Origin: SAR86 cluster bacterium
GTDB taxonomy: Bacteria > Pseudomonadota > Gammaproteobacteria > Magnimaribacterales > AG-339-G14
Direction of reading: 5' to 3'
DNA length: 64,000 nucleotides
NCBI GenBank assembly: GCA_028135785.1
Contig: JAOIHS010000003.1
Location: 62,001-126,000, forward strand
The translations under genes were made by a program, and so were the position numbers. The notes under the pieces are model-generated. The model was not told the origin of the DNA and made no database searches. It saw only the letters and a program-made list of their open reading frames with translations. Numbering within the stretch: position 1 is the first letter of the stretch; each line of letters opens with the position of its first letter. Below are positions 26,200 through 35,081 of the stretch, piece by piece.

Positions 26200-26468
26200 T
26201 GTTCAGAATATTTAAGGTTTCTGGCGAGAGTATGAAACCTAATTTTAAAAACGATCATTTTGTTTTAACTAGAAAAACTAAGAACATCAAAGAAAATGAT
26301 GTTGTGGTTATTAATTTAGACCATTATGGGAATATTCTCAAAAGAGTAAGTTCAATAGGTCAAAATGGCGTTATGCTTAAAAGCGATAATCCAATTTATG
26401 AGTCAACCCCTACTTTAGGGTTACACGAAGTCTCAAAAATAGTTGGAAAAGTTATTTTTAAAATTTAA
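26199..26468 (+). CDS. sodX: NiSOD maturation protease (S26 signal-peptidase-like)
   Basis: 89 residues, minimal S26/LexA-like Ser-Lys protease: Ser11 in SGESMKP and Lys48 in ILKRV, with DNP and a C-terminal IVGKVIF strand. No membrane anchor, as expected for the SodX type, which acts in the cytoplasm to remove the NiSOD leader. Its start overlaps the sodN stop; the pairing is the usual sodN-sodX arrangement. Confidence 0.92.
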   Translation: MFRIFKVSGESMKPNFKNDHFVLTRKTKNIKENDVVVINLDHYGNILKRVSSIGQNGVMLKSDNPIYESTPTLGLHEVSKIVGKVIFKI

Positions 26469-26478
26469 GGAGCCTAAG

Positions 26479-26922
26479 ATGAAATATTTAATTAAATTAA
26501 TTTCTATAAACATACTTTTTATCAGTTTTTCTATCTCTGCTGCTGAACATGAAGTAAAAATGCTAAATATGGGAACTGATGGCACCATGGTTTTTGAACC
26601 TGCAGTTCTAAAGGTAAACAAAGGCGATACTATTCATTTCAAAGCTACTGACATGATGCATAACTCAGAATCTATTACAGGAATGATCCCAGCAGGAGCA
26701 GAAAATTGGTCTGGTGCAATGAGTGCTGATGTAAGTATTACGCTAAATACCGAGGGTGTTTATGTATACAAGTGCACACCTCATACTATGATGGCGATGG
26801 TAGGAGTAATTCAAGTTGGAAATGCCTCCAATATAGATACCGTTAAGGCAGCTGCAAGCACTTTAAAAAATTCTTTTGTTGTAAACAAAGAAAGGTTAAC
26901 TCAATATCTTTCTCAATTATAA
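26479..26922 (+). CDS. pseudoazurin-type blue copper protein
   Basis: 147 residues starting at the ATG after AAGGAGCC; a longer frame upstream overlaps sodX and is not used. Signal peptide about 1-22, then a cupredoxin domain with the pseudoazurin copper ligands His61 (MMHNSE), Cys99, His102 and Met107 (KCTPHTMMAM) and the family GMIPAGAE segment. A periplasmic one-electron carrier. It is 10 bp after sodX, so it is probably co-transcribed with the NiSOD genes, an unusual partnership; no nitrite or nitrous-oxide reductase is present. Confidence 0.9.
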   Translation: MKYLIKLISINILFISFSISAAEHEVKMLNMGTDGTMVFEPAVLKVNKGDTIHFKATDMMHNSESITGMIPAGAENWSGAMSADVSITLNTEGVYVYKCTPHTMMAMVGVIQVGNASNIDTVKAAASTLKNSFVVNKERLTQYLSQL

Positions 26923-26925
26923 ATT

Positions 26926-27756
26926 TTAACTGATAGTTATTCTATGGAGTAATCGATCGTGCCCATCATATCCGCCTTCAGCTTGGTGAATCACTGTTCG
27001 GTTATCCCACATCACCAACATATCTTCTGACCATTTATGGCGATAAATATATTTTTCCTGTGTCATGTGTTCATACAAAAAACTTAAAAGTAAAAATGAA
27101 TCTTCTTTTGACATGCTTTCTATATAGCTCGTATAGACAGGATTTATAAACAAACATTCTTTATTCGTTTCAGGGTGAATTTTTACCAAGGGATGCGATT
27201 GAATCTCCTTAGCCTTTTTTGAGGGTAGAATTTTCATCGATCTCTCTTCGGTCTCTGTGGCATAAAATCCATCATCTGCATAAGGCAATTCGGCGCTATG
27301 TATTACAGTTAAATCTTTAATTTTATTCTTAGTTTCATCATCTAAATCCTCATAAGCTTTCTGAGTGTTAGCAAATAAAGTATCGCCGCCAACTGGAGGG
27401 ATAACTTTAGAATGAAGAAAAGTTGCTGAAGGAGGTTGAACTTGGAATGACCAGTCGGAATGCCAAGAGCCGCCAAAGGGAGTTGCTTTCTCATTTGCAG
27501 ATCTTTTAACTTCTACTATGTTCGGTCTATCTTTCAAGGAAGACAAATACGGATCATCTCCGAATTTACCAAACAACAATGAAAAATTTTCTAAATCTTC
27601 ATGCGATAGTTCTTGATTTGGAAAGACTGCAACGCCTCTTTTTAACCAAAGATTTCTTATGACCTTAATCTCTTCTTGAGACAAAGAAGATCCTAAATCT
27701 AATTCAGATAATTCAACTCCTAACTCTGCTTCACATTCCAAAAACTTCGATTGCAT
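26926..27756 (-). CDS. TauD/TfdA-family 2-oxoglutarate dioxygenase
   Basis: 276 residues. Fe(II) facial triad His99/Asp101 (SWHSDWS) and His257 (RTVIHQ), with a distal Arg (RLLHRIT) for 2-oxoglutarate. Full length for TauD, TfdA or AtsK. Family members release sulfite or sulfate from taurine or alkyl sulfates, or hydroxylate other small acids. It is divergent, across 101 bp, from a beta-lactamase-fold alkylsulfatase-like gene, which makes an organosulfur substrate attractive but unproven. Confidence 0.87.
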   Translation of the reverse strand: MQSKFLECEAELGVELSELDLGSSLSQEEIKVIRNLWLKRGVAVFPNQELSHEDLENFSLLFGKFGDDPYLSSLKDRPNIVEVKRSANEKATPFGGSWHSDWSFQVQPPSATFLHSKVIPPVGGDTLFANTQKAYEDLDDETKNKIKDLTVIHSAELPYADDGFYATETEERSMKILPSKKAKEIQSHPLVKIHPETNKECLFINPVYTSYIESMSKEDSFLLLSFLYEHMTQEKYIYRHKWSEDMLVMWDNRTVIHQAEGGYDGHDRLLHRITIS

Positions 27757-27857
27757 GAGATTAAGAATAAAATAATTAAATCTAAAGTAAAGACTAAATT
27801 TTAAGACGTAAAATATTTCTAAGTACTATCGCGCATCTTTTAGATAGAATTATCAAC

Positions 27858-29159
27858 ATGAAAGACAATAAAAATTTAAAAGAACTTGCTGAATTGGCCT
27901 GGAATGGTGAAATAGATCTCCAATTTGATCACCACCCTGTTCATACATCTTACAAAGGAGCTACAAAAATTAATGACAACTTATTAGCTATGAAAGGTAT
28001 AGCTGGCTTCTATGCTATTGATTCTGGCGATGGCATAGTCATGATAGATGCTGGAAGTTTTTTGGATATCGAAAGATGCTATGAAGAAATAAGAAGGTGG
28101 AGACCTGATACACCAGTCAAAGCTGCAATATTCACTCATCATCATGTAGATCATATCTTTTCTGTTTCAAAATTTGATCAGGAAGCTGAAGAGAAAGGAT
28201 ATCCTGCTCCTATAGTCTACGGACATAATCTGATGCCTGATCATTTTGATAGATATATTCATACCAATGGATGGAATACAGCAATTAATCGTCGCCAATT
28301 CGCAATTGATATAGATAAATATAAATGGCCGGATAAATACAGGTATCCAGACGTAACTTATGAAAGTGAAATCTCATTTAAGTCAGGGAATTTAACCTTC
28401 AATCTTTATCATGCTCGTGGTGAAACCGATGATCATACATGGGTGCACATACCTGAGGAAAAAATTATAGCTCCAGGTGATTTATTTATTTGGGCAGTTC
28501 CAAATGGCGGAAACCCACAAAAGGTTCAGAGGTATATTTCAGATTGGGCAATGGCTTTGAATAAAATGATCGAGCTTGAAGCTGAAACTCTAATACCGGG
28601 ACACGGATTTCCAATTTTTGGGAAGGATAAAATAAAAAAAGCATTAGAGACAACATCGCAATTCTTAACTTCAATTGAAGAGCAAACTTTAGAATTCATG
28701 AATCAAGGAAAAAGTCTTAATCAAGTTTTGCATGAAGTCATAATTCCTAACGATTTAATGGAGCATCCTTGGCTCAAACCTATTTATGATGATCCAAAAT
28801 TTTTAATAAGAATGATCTGGAGAAGATATGGCGGCTGGTGGGACGGGGAATACGATCGACTTTTACCATCTCCAAGGAAGGAAGAAGCAGTCGAATGGGT
28901 CAGTCTGTCAGGTGGAATTGAGAATATTATTGCAAAAGCTCTTGAGTTATCAGCAAGTAATAAAAATAGTATCGCTGCGAATTTAATTGAAACTGCTTAC
29001 CATGCTGATCCTCAAAACGAAGCGGTTCATAATGCGAGAGCTCAAATATATAGTGAGTTCTCTAAAGAACAATCTTCTTCAATGGGAAGAAATATTTTAA
29101 ACCATGCCAGTTTAGCTAGCAGCAAAGGGAAAAGAGATATGGCCGAGACGGAAGATTAA
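27858..29159 (+). CDS. metallo-beta-lactamase-fold hydrolase, alkylsulfatase (SdsA1)-like
   Basis: 433 residues. The MBL metal motif HHHVDH (94-99), [18 protein letters not shown] and the GHGFPI segment bind two metals. Residues from about 320 on ([13 protein letters not shown], then helices with [24 protein letters not shown]) resemble the alkylsulfatase dimerisation domain. The C-terminal SCP2-like domain of SdsA1 is missing, so it is shorter than that enzyme. Likely hydrolysis of a sulfate ester or related bond. No signal peptide. Its TAA shares a TTAA with the stop of ycaR. Confidence 0.82.
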   Translation: MKDNKNLKELAELAWNGEIDLQFDHHPVHTSYKGATKINDNLLAMKGIAGFYAIDSGDGIVMIDAGSFLDIERCYEEIRRWRPDTPVKAAIFTHHHVDHIFSVSKFDQEAEEKGYPAPIVYGHNLMPDHFDRYIHTNGWNTAINRRQFAIDIDKYKWPDKYRYPDVTYESEISFKSGNLTFNLYHARGETDDHTWVHIPEEKIIAPGDLFIWAVPNGGNPQKVQRYISDWAMALNKMIELEAETLIPGHGFPIFGKDKIKKALETTSQFLTSIEEQTLEFMNQGKSLNQVLHEVIIPNDLMEHPWLKPIYDDPKFLIRMIWRRYGGWWDGEYDRLLPSPRKEEAVEWVSLSGGIENIIAKALELSASNKNSIAANLIETAYHADPQNEAVHNARAQIYSEFSKEQSSSMGRNILNHASLASSKGKRDMAETED

Positions 29160-29338
29160 CTATCTTCTAGTTCAGTATCAGCTAATTTTCTAGCTTCTGT
29201 TTCAAGCATAACGGGAATGCCATCTCTTATTGGGTAAGCTAATTTACTTTTGTAAGATAAAAGCTCTTCGCCAACTAATTTTAAAGAAGATTTTGATTTT
29301 GGACAGACTAAAATGTCTAATAATTTTTCATCGATCAT
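29156..29338 (-). CDS. ycaR: Trm112/YcaR-family small protein
   Basis: 60 residues with the family core [16 protein letters not shown], a [11 protein letters not shown] segment and an acidic tail. Only one of the CxxC-type metal Cys is present (ILVCPKSK), as in many proteobacterial copies. Trm112-like proteins activate methyltransferases; the bacterial role is less clear. In enterobacteria this gene sits between lpxK and kdsB; neither intact gene is here, though a lpxK-like tail may precede it (29341-29430). Confidence 0.85.
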   Translation of the reverse strand: MIDEKLLDILVCPKSKSSLKLVGEELLSYKSKLAYPIRDGIPVMLETEARKLADTELEDS

Positions 29339-29340
29339 TA

Positions 29341-29430
29341 TTAATTATATAGTGTTTCTAGCATTGTTTTAATATTAAGAGGATTTTCTAGTTCTGAGCT
29401 CGAAACTATTATAGGTAAGATTGAAAGGCA
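29341..29430 (-). pseudogene. possible relic of an upstream gene tail (lpxK-like?)
   Basis: An open frame of 29 codons ending TAA two bases before ycaR, with protein-like text LPIIVSSSELENPLNIKTML. It has no start and is closed upstream by TGA. The position matches lpxK in enterobacteria, but the similarity is weak and from memory. Confidence 0.2.
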
Positions 29431-29461
29431 TCAGCTGCTTACATATTTACAAGACAACTTT

Positions 29462-30826
29462 TTATAGAAAAGAGGCTATTCTTTTACTAGTTTCTTTTTT
29501 TCCTAGAAGATAAATTAATTCAGAAATAGATGGAGCATTTTCTCTTCCAGAAAGAATTATTCTTAAAGGCTTACCAATTTGCGGAAATTTTAAATCATTG
29601 TCTTTAATGTAATTTTTAACATCTGCTTCTAGAGTTTCGTGACTTTCAAAAGAGAATGAACCCAAATTAGCATTAAAATTTTCTAGAATATTTTTACTAT
29701 CCTCAATTATTGATCTATTTATTTCTTTGTAGTCTGGGACGATATAAAAAAATTCTGATATATCTATTAATTCGATCAGTGTTTTAACTCCTTCGCGCAT
29801 TAAATTAAATATCTCACTTGTTTTGTTGTTTGTATCTAAATTATATGAAATATTATAGTCATTTCTAATTAAAGTTACTAAGTCATTGATTTTCATATCT
29901 TTAATATAATAATTATTATACCAATTTAATAATTCTTCTGAATATTTAGAAGGTGAGGAATTTACTGAATCTAGTGAAAAAAACTTTATCAGCTCATTTT
30001 TTGAAAAAATTTCTTGATCTGAGTAAGACCATCCTAGTTTAACTAAATAATTAATTATTGTTGGCTCTAAATACCCCATATTTTTATATTCAAATAAATC
30101 TAATGCTCCATCCCTTTTTGAAAGCCTCTTGCCTGACTCAGATAAAACCATAGGCAAATGAGCAAATCTTGGAATTTTATAGCCTAGCGCATTAAAAACA
30201 TTGATTTGTTTCAAGGTATTAGTGAGATGATCGTCCCCTCTAACTACTGTAGTAATACCCATGTCCATGTCATCTACTGCAGCGGAAAAATTATAAGTAG
30301 GATTCCCATCTCCTCTTAAGATAATAAAATCATCTAACTCAATATTATTTACCTTAATTTCTCCTAAAACCTCATCATCAAATGAAGTATAGCCAGAATC
30401 TGGCATCTTAAACCTAATAACGTTACCTTGCTTGTGCTCTAAATTATCATTTCGATGTTTCCCATCATACTTAGGCTTTTGTTTATTTTTTTGTTGCTCT
30501 GTTCTAATTTCAGCAAGTCTTTCTTCTGAGCAATCACAAGAATACGCAAAACCTTTTTCTAAAAGCTCATATGCTAACTTTGTATGTCTTTCAATATTTT
30601 GACTTTGATAAACGGGTTCGCTGTCTATATCTATACCAAGCCAATCAAGACTATTTAAAATTGATTCGCAATACTCATCTTTAGATCTCTCTTTATCTGT
30701 ATCTTCAAATCTTAATAAAAATTTACCATCTTTAGATTTGGCGTATAGCCAAGAAAATAATGCTGTTCTTGCCCCGCCAATATGCAAGTGGCCTGTTGGG
30801 CTTGGTGCGAATCGAGTAATTTCCAT
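29462..30826 (-). CDS. gltX: glutamyl-tRNA synthetase
   Basis: 454 residues, class I synthetase. HIGH-type motif GHLHIGG (12-18) and KMSKS-type motif KRLSKR (233-238); Rossmann fold with the inserted acceptor-binding domain containing CDCSEERL (98-105), then an anticodon-binding C-terminal half. Charges tRNA-Glu for translation and for 5-aminolevulinate synthesis. Starts 4 bp after the dnaQ stop. Confidence 0.95.
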   Translation of the reverse strand: MEITRFAPSPTGHLHIGGARTALFSWLYAKSKDGKFLLRFEDTDKERSKDEYCESILNSLDWLGIDIDSEPVYQSQNIERHTKLAYELLEKGFAYSCDCSEERLAEIRTEQQKNKQKPKYDGKHRNDNLEHKQGNVIRFKMPDSGYTSFDDEVLGEIKVNNIELDDFIILRGDGNPTYNFSAAVDDMDMGITTVVRGDDHLTNTLKQINVFNALGYKIPRFAHLPMVLSESGKRLSKRDGALDLFEYKNMGYLEPTIINYLVKLGWSYSDQEIFSKNELIKFFSLDSVNSSPSKYSEELLNWYNNYYIKDMKINDLVTLIRNDYNISYNLDTNNKTSEIFNLMREGVKTLIELIDISEFFYIVPDYKEINRSIIEDSKNILENFNANLGSFSFESHETLEADVKNYIKDNDLKFPQIGKPLRIILSGRENAPSISELIYLLGKKETSKRIASFL

Positions 30827-30830
30827 AAGT

Positions 30831-31511
30831 TTAATTGGCTAATTTGAGTTTAATTTTATCTAGATATTCTTTATGTGAAATTTCGTCTTCATCAGATGCT
30901 TTGATTTTAAATATAGAAGTTGAGTTATTTTTAAAATTATCTCTTAAAGTTTTTTCTTCAGCTTCAATAGCGTCATTAAAGCTTAATTTAGTTTGACCTC
31001 CGGTCATAGCTAAAAAAACTTCTCCTAAGATCTTAGAATCTAACAATGCTCCATGATAAGTTCTATCGTAACCTTGGATCATGTACCTTGAAGTCAACAC
31101 ATCTAAACTATTTCGTTGCCCTGGATGCATCTGCCTAGCTAAGGCCAAAGTATCAGTTATTTTTCCAGCATGCTCTTCAATTGTTGTTGAAATACCATTA
31201 ATTTTTAATTCATTATTTAGGTGACCGATATCAAACTCAGCATTGTGGATTAATAGTTCTGCTCCTTTAATAAAGTTTAAAAAATCTTCATAAACATCTA
31301 TAAATTTTGGCTTATCAGATAAAAATTTTTCTGTTCTTCCGTGAACATTTAGAGCACCTGGTTCGCTTGCTCTCTCAGGATTTAAAAAGGTTTGATATTC
31401 ATTGCCAGTAAACTTTCTATCAACTATTTCAACACAACCAATCTCAATTATCCTATGACCAGACTCGACATGAATGCCTGTTGTTTCCGTATCTAAAATT
31501 ATTTGTCGCAT
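30831..31511 (-). CDS. dnaQ: DNA polymerase III epsilon subunit (3'-5' proofreading exonuclease)
   Basis: 226 residues. ExoI motif ILDTETTGIH (Asp7, Glu9), ExoII HNAEFDIGHLN and the HxD ExoIII region YHGALLDSKIL, i.e. a DEDDh exonuclease. The C-terminal linker that binds the alpha subunit is short. Lies 3 bp after rnhA, as in most gammaproteobacteria. Confidence 0.94.
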   Translation of the reverse strand: MRQIILDTETTGIHVESGHRIIEIGCVEIVDRKFTGNEYQTFLNPERASEPGALNVHGRTEKFLSDKPKFIDVYEDFLNFIKGAELLIHNAEFDIGHLNNELKINGISTTIEEHAGKITDTLALARQMHPGQRNSLDVLTSRYMIQGYDRTYHGALLDSKILGEVFLAMTGGQTKLSFNDAIEAEEKTLRDNFKNNSTSIFKIKASDEDEISHKEYLDKIKLKLAN

Positions 31512-31514
31512 CTT

Positions 31515-31946
31515 TTATAAAGCGTCTATTCCTAAATTAGCTAATTGATCTGCTTTTTCATTACCCTCATCTCCACTATGACCCTTTACCCAGTGCCAAT
31601 TAACATGACGAGATAAATTTAGTTTATCTAATTGAATCCAAAGCTCTGAATTTTTAACTGGCTTTTTAGCTGCGGTTTTCCAGCCATTATTCTTCCAATT
31701 TTGTATCCAAGAATTTATTCCATCCATTACATACTTGGAGTCAGTATAAAGATCTATAATAATTTCAGTCGAAGTTGATTCCAAAGCCCTTATTGCGGCC
31801 ATTAATTCCATTCTATTATTTGTTGTGTTCAGTTCGCCGCCATAAAGTTTTTTTTCTTCTTTATCAGAGATTATTAAAACGCCCCATCCGCCTATACCAG
31901 GGTTTCCTCGACAAGCTCCATCTGTATAAATTTTAATATTACTCAT
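31515..31946 (-). CDS. rnhA: ribonuclease HI
   Basis: 143 residues. Catalytic Asp9 (YTDGACRGNPG), Glu47 (RMELMAA) and Asp69 (YTDSKYV), the basic handle WKNNGWKTAAKKPVKN and the C-terminal GHSGDEGNEKAD with His and the fourth acidic residue. Removes RNA from RNA-DNA hybrids. Divergent from gloB across a 48-bp gap. Confidence 0.95.
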   Translation of the reverse strand: MSNIKIYTDGACRGNPGIGGWGVLIISDKEEKKLYGGELNTTNNRMELMAAIRALESTSTEIIIDLYTDSKYVMDGINSWIQNWKNNGWKTAAKKPVKNSELWIQLDKLNLSRHVNWHWVKGHSGDEGNEKADQLANLGIDAL

Positions 31947-31954
31947 TTTTAATG

Positions 31955-31995
31955 TTACCTAATGCTTATCTCGGATGCTAAAATTATTTAGGTAA
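31955..31995. promoter_or_regulatory. inverted repeat spanning the rnhA-gloB divergent promoter
   Basis: TTACCTAA at 31955-31962 and its exact complement TTAGGTAA at 31988-31995, 25 bp apart; the second copy overlaps the gloB start codon. The gap is only 48 bp, so both promoters must overlap this element. Confidence 0.3.
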
Positions 31996-32765
31996 TGAAC
32001 AGTATAATTCCTCTTTCAGCATTTACAGATAACTATATATGGGTAATTGTATACGGTAATTCAGCTATTGTGGTTGATCCTGGAGATGCTGCTCCTGTAA
32101 AGAAGTTTCTAAGTGAAAACAACTTAAATTTAATAGCTATTTTAATTACTCATCATCACTTTGATCATACAGGCGGTTTATTGCAATTGGTCGAAGAGAA
32201 TAAATGTTCAGTATTCGGACCAAAAGGAGATCATATAGATGGCATTACAGACGCCCTATCAGAAGGTGATAAATTTAGCGTTTTAAACTTAAATTTTTCT
32301 GTGTTGGAGACACCCGGACACACATTAGATCATATTGTTTTTTATTCAGAAAATACTGATCAGAAAATTTTGTTTAGCGGTGATACTTTGTTTTCAGGAG
32401 GTTGCGGAAGGCTCTTTGAAGGATCACCTTTGCAGATGAATGAATCTCTGCAAAAAATTAGCTCCCTACCTGATACAACTATCATTTATTGTGCTCATGA
32501 ATATACCCAGAGTAATTTATCTTTTGCTCTCGCGACAAATCCCTCTAATAGAAAATTAATTTCTCATTCGAAAACAGTTAACGACCTAAGGTCTAGGAAT
32601 GAAATAACACTTCCTACTACTTTAATAATAGAAAAAGAAATAAATCCATTCTTAAGATTGCATGATAAGGAGATAGTAAAAAATGCAGAATTGTTTCATG
32701 ATTTAAAATTAAATTCTAAACAAGAAGCTTTTGCCGCAATAAGATCATGGAAGGATTCGTTCTAA
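31995..32765 (+). CDS. gloB: hydroxyacylglutathione hydrolase (glyoxalase II)
   Basis: 256 residues. Binuclear metal motif THHHFDHTGG (His53, His55, Asp57, His58), GHTLDHI and FSGDTLFSGGCGRLFEG, plus a C-terminal glutathione-binding domain ending AAIRSWKD. Hydrolyses S-D-lactoylglutathione in methylglyoxal detoxification. Stop overlaps the mltD start (TAATG). Confidence 0.94.
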   Translation: MNSIIPLSAFTDNYIWVIVYGNSAIVVDPGDAAPVKKFLSENNLNLIAILITHHHFDHTGGLLQLVEENKCSVFGPKGDHIDGITDALSEGDKFSVLNLNFSVLETPGHTLDHIVFYSENTDQKILFSGDTLFSGGCGRLFEGSPLQMNESLQKISSLPDTTIIYCAHEYTQSNLSFALATNPSNRKLISHSKTVNDLRSRNEITLPTTLIIEKEINPFLRLHDKEIVKNAELFHDLKLNSKQEAFAAIRSWKDSF

Positions 32766-34171
32766 TGAAAAAAATATTTTTTATATTTCTAATTTTATTA
32801 AGCAATATTGCTTCGACTCAAAAAGGAAAAGATTCAAATTTATGGAACGAAATCAGAGAGAATAGTCGACTTCCTTATGACTCCCTTCATCCAAAAATTC
32901 AAAAAGCATCATTAAAATACGATTCCCATCAATATTTAATTAATAGATTAACTAAAAATGGACAAAGGTATCTTTTCTACACATTCACGAAAGCCTTAGA
33001 AAGAGATTTACCAGTAGAATTAAGTTTAATACCATTCATAGAAAGTCAATTTAATCCATATGCTCAATCTGCTAACGGAGCTTCTGGTATTTGGCAATTT
33101 ATCGCTAGTACTGGAAGAGAAAATGGTTTGAAGAAAAACTGGTGGTACGATGCCAGAAGAGACATTGTTGCTTCTACAGATGCTGCTTATAATTTTTTAG
33201 AAAAGCTTTACTCAGAGCACAACGATTGGCTGATTGCCATAGCGGCATACAACGCAGGACCTTCTCGTGTAAGAAAAGAAATTAGGAAGAATAAAGCCAA
33301 AGGCTTGCCGACTGATTTTTGGTCATTAAATTTACCTAAAGAAACAAAAGCCTATGTGCCTAAAATTTTGGCTTTAGTTGAGGTTATTAGAGATCCTAAA
33401 AAATTCAATATTGAATTGCCTTACTTGGCTAATAGACCTTATTTTGAAATCGTTGATCTCCCTTCTCAAGTTGATCTAATGCAAGTTGGAAAGTTAGCAG
33501 GATTAAAATTAGAAACGGTATATGAATTAAATCCTGGATTCAATCAATGGGCTACTGACCCCAATGGACCTTTTAGAATATTACTGCCTGTTGGTATTTC
33601 GGATAGATTTCGGGTTGTTTTGTCTGATATAAATCCTTCTGAATTAGTTCAGTGGGATAAATACTTAGTACAAAAAGGCGATAGTCTTACTTCAATCTCA
33701 ATGAAATATATGATCGATTATGAGTTACTTAAAGAAATAAATGATTTGGAAGATAATCTTATATACGAAAATGAAGAGCTTATAGTTCCAAGAGGACCAA
33801 GCTGGATAAAAGATTATCTAAATAGGCCAGATGTTTATTATGTTAAAGCTGGAGATAGCTTGTCGTCTATTGCAAATGCATTCGCGGTAACTATCAGTGA
33901 CTTATCCTTGTGGAATGATGTAAACCCTTCCAATTATTTATTGATTGGAACTAAGATATTAATCTATCCAAAGTATTTAAAGCCCTCAAAGATTATAAGC
34001 GCTAATAAAAGTGATATTGCTTACCCAATTAAGCGTGGCGATACCATAAGTAAAATAGCAATCAAGTTTGGAATAGATAAAGACTGGATTATCAAATGGA
34101 ATAAAATTGAAAATGACTCATTAATTTATCCTGGCGATATAATTAAATTAAACCTTTCTGAATTAAATTAA
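32765..34171 (+). CDS. mltD: membrane-bound lytic murein transglycosylase D
   Basis: 468 residues from the ATG in the TAATG overlap with gloB; a longer start at 32747 lies inside gloB. Signal sequence MKKIFFIFLILLSNIAS, an SLT domain with the catalytic Glu in LIPFIESQFNPYA and the GIWQFI and AAYNAGPSRVR motifs, then three LysM repeats (starting near YLVQKGDS, YYVKAGDS and YPIKRGDT). No lipobox Cys, so perhaps secreted or signal-anchored rather than a lipoprotein. Cleaves peptidoglycan glycan strands. Overlaps the convergent glk by 29 bp. Confidence 0.92.
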   Translation: MKKIFFIFLILLSNIASTQKGKDSNLWNEIRENSRLPYDSLHPKIQKASLKYDSHQYLINRLTKNGQRYLFYTFTKALERDLPVELSLIPFIESQFNPYAQSANGASGIWQFIASTGRENGLKKNWWYDARRDIVASTDAAYNFLEKLYSEHNDWLIAIAAYNAGPSRVRKEIRKNKAKGLPTDFWSLNLPKETKAYVPKILALVEVIRDPKKFNIELPYLANRPYFEIVDLPSQVDLMQVGKLAGLKLETVYELNPGFNQWATDPNGPFRILLPVGISDRFRVVLSDINPSELVQWDKYLVQKGDSLTSISMKYMIDYELLKEINDLEDNLIYENEELIVPRGPSWIKDYLNRPDVYYVKAGDSLSSIANAFAVTISDLSLWNDVNPSNYLLIGTKILIYPKYLKPSKIISANKSDIAYPIKRGDTISKIAIKFGIDKDWIIKWNKIENDSLIYPGDIIKLNLSELN

Positions 34172-35069
34172 AATAATTCAAATTTCCATATAAAGACATA
34201 TGTTCTTTTGTCACCACGCATATCTCAATAGCATTTAATATTTCTAAATGGCTATTACTTTTTTTAAAAAGAAACATTTCATTAAATTCCTTTAGTTTTA
34301 TAAATTCCACGAGCGATCTTGCCAAGCTTCCCACTATATAAATACCTTTTCCTGGAAGAAATGTCAGGGAAAGATCAGAAAGAACGTTTGCTAAAGTTTT
34401 TATAAATGCTGAAATAATATCAATTGATATTTGATCGCCCTTCCTTGCTAGTTCAAATATTTCTTCCGAACTAATGCTTTTATTATGCAAATAGCTGTAA
34501 ATTTTAGAAAGCCCTTTTCCTGATAGAGCATCTTCAAGATTATTTAAATTACTATAATTTATTAATTCATAATTTTTTAATAAGGCATCTGTAGATAAAT
34601 TTGTATTGCCAAGTTCGGTAGCTAATACTGTCTTGCCATCGATTAAAACTGAAGCTCCTAAACCCGTTCCTGGACCTATAAAAAGTGAATTATTATTAAA
34701 CTGATTTCCTTTTTTTATAATTGTGGAATCTTTGTCAGATATTTGAGCAAAACTATAAGCAATTGCTTCCCAATCATTAAGAATATGAACGCTCTCTATC
34801 CCGTATTTGCTTTTTAAATGTTCTGAATCTATAGAATAATCTCTATTAGTCATCTTTATAGAATTATTAAATTTGGGACCAGCAGCAGAAATAACTAAGG
34901 CTGAAATATCTGCTTCTTTGGGGGCTAATAGATTAAAAAGAGCCTTATCAAGTTCATTTGTATTCTCAATAGGCTCTTGTTTTGCTTCAGTCAACTTGAA
35001 ATCCAAATCATTAGAATAAGCATATCTAATATTTGTACCGCCTATATCTACAAGAAGAACTTTTTTCAT
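34143..35069 (-). CDS. glk: glucokinase (Glk family)
   Basis: 308 residues. ATP-binding VDIGGTNIRYA (8-18), LNDWEAIAYSF with the catalytic Asp, FIGPGTGLGAS and ATELGN. Matches the bacterial Glk family rather than ROK. Phosphorylates glucose. It starts 12 bp after the stop of the TonB receptor gene on the same strand, so the two are likely one operon, pointing to a glucoside substrate for that receptor. Confidence 0.87.
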   Translation of the reverse strand: MKKVLLVDIGGTNIRYAYSNDLDFKLTEAKQEPIENTNELDKALFNLLAPKEADISALVISAAGPKFNNSIKMTNRDYSIDSEHLKSKYGIESVHILNDWEAIAYSFAQISDKDSTIIKKGNQFNNNSLFIGPGTGLGASVLIDGKTVLATELGNTNLSTDALLKNYELINYSNLNNLEDALSGKGLSKIYSYLHNKSISSEEIFELARKGDQISIDIISAFIKTLANVLSDLSLTFLPGKGIYIVGSLARSLVEFIKLKEFNEMFLFKKSNSHLEILNAIEICVVTKEHMSLYGNLNYFNLIQKGLI

Positions 35070-35081
35070 TTATTAAAAATA

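Noticed and set aside
26443-26478. Longer start of the pseudoazurin gene.
   Set aside because: It lies inside sodX; the later ATG has AAGGAG and directly begins a signal peptide.
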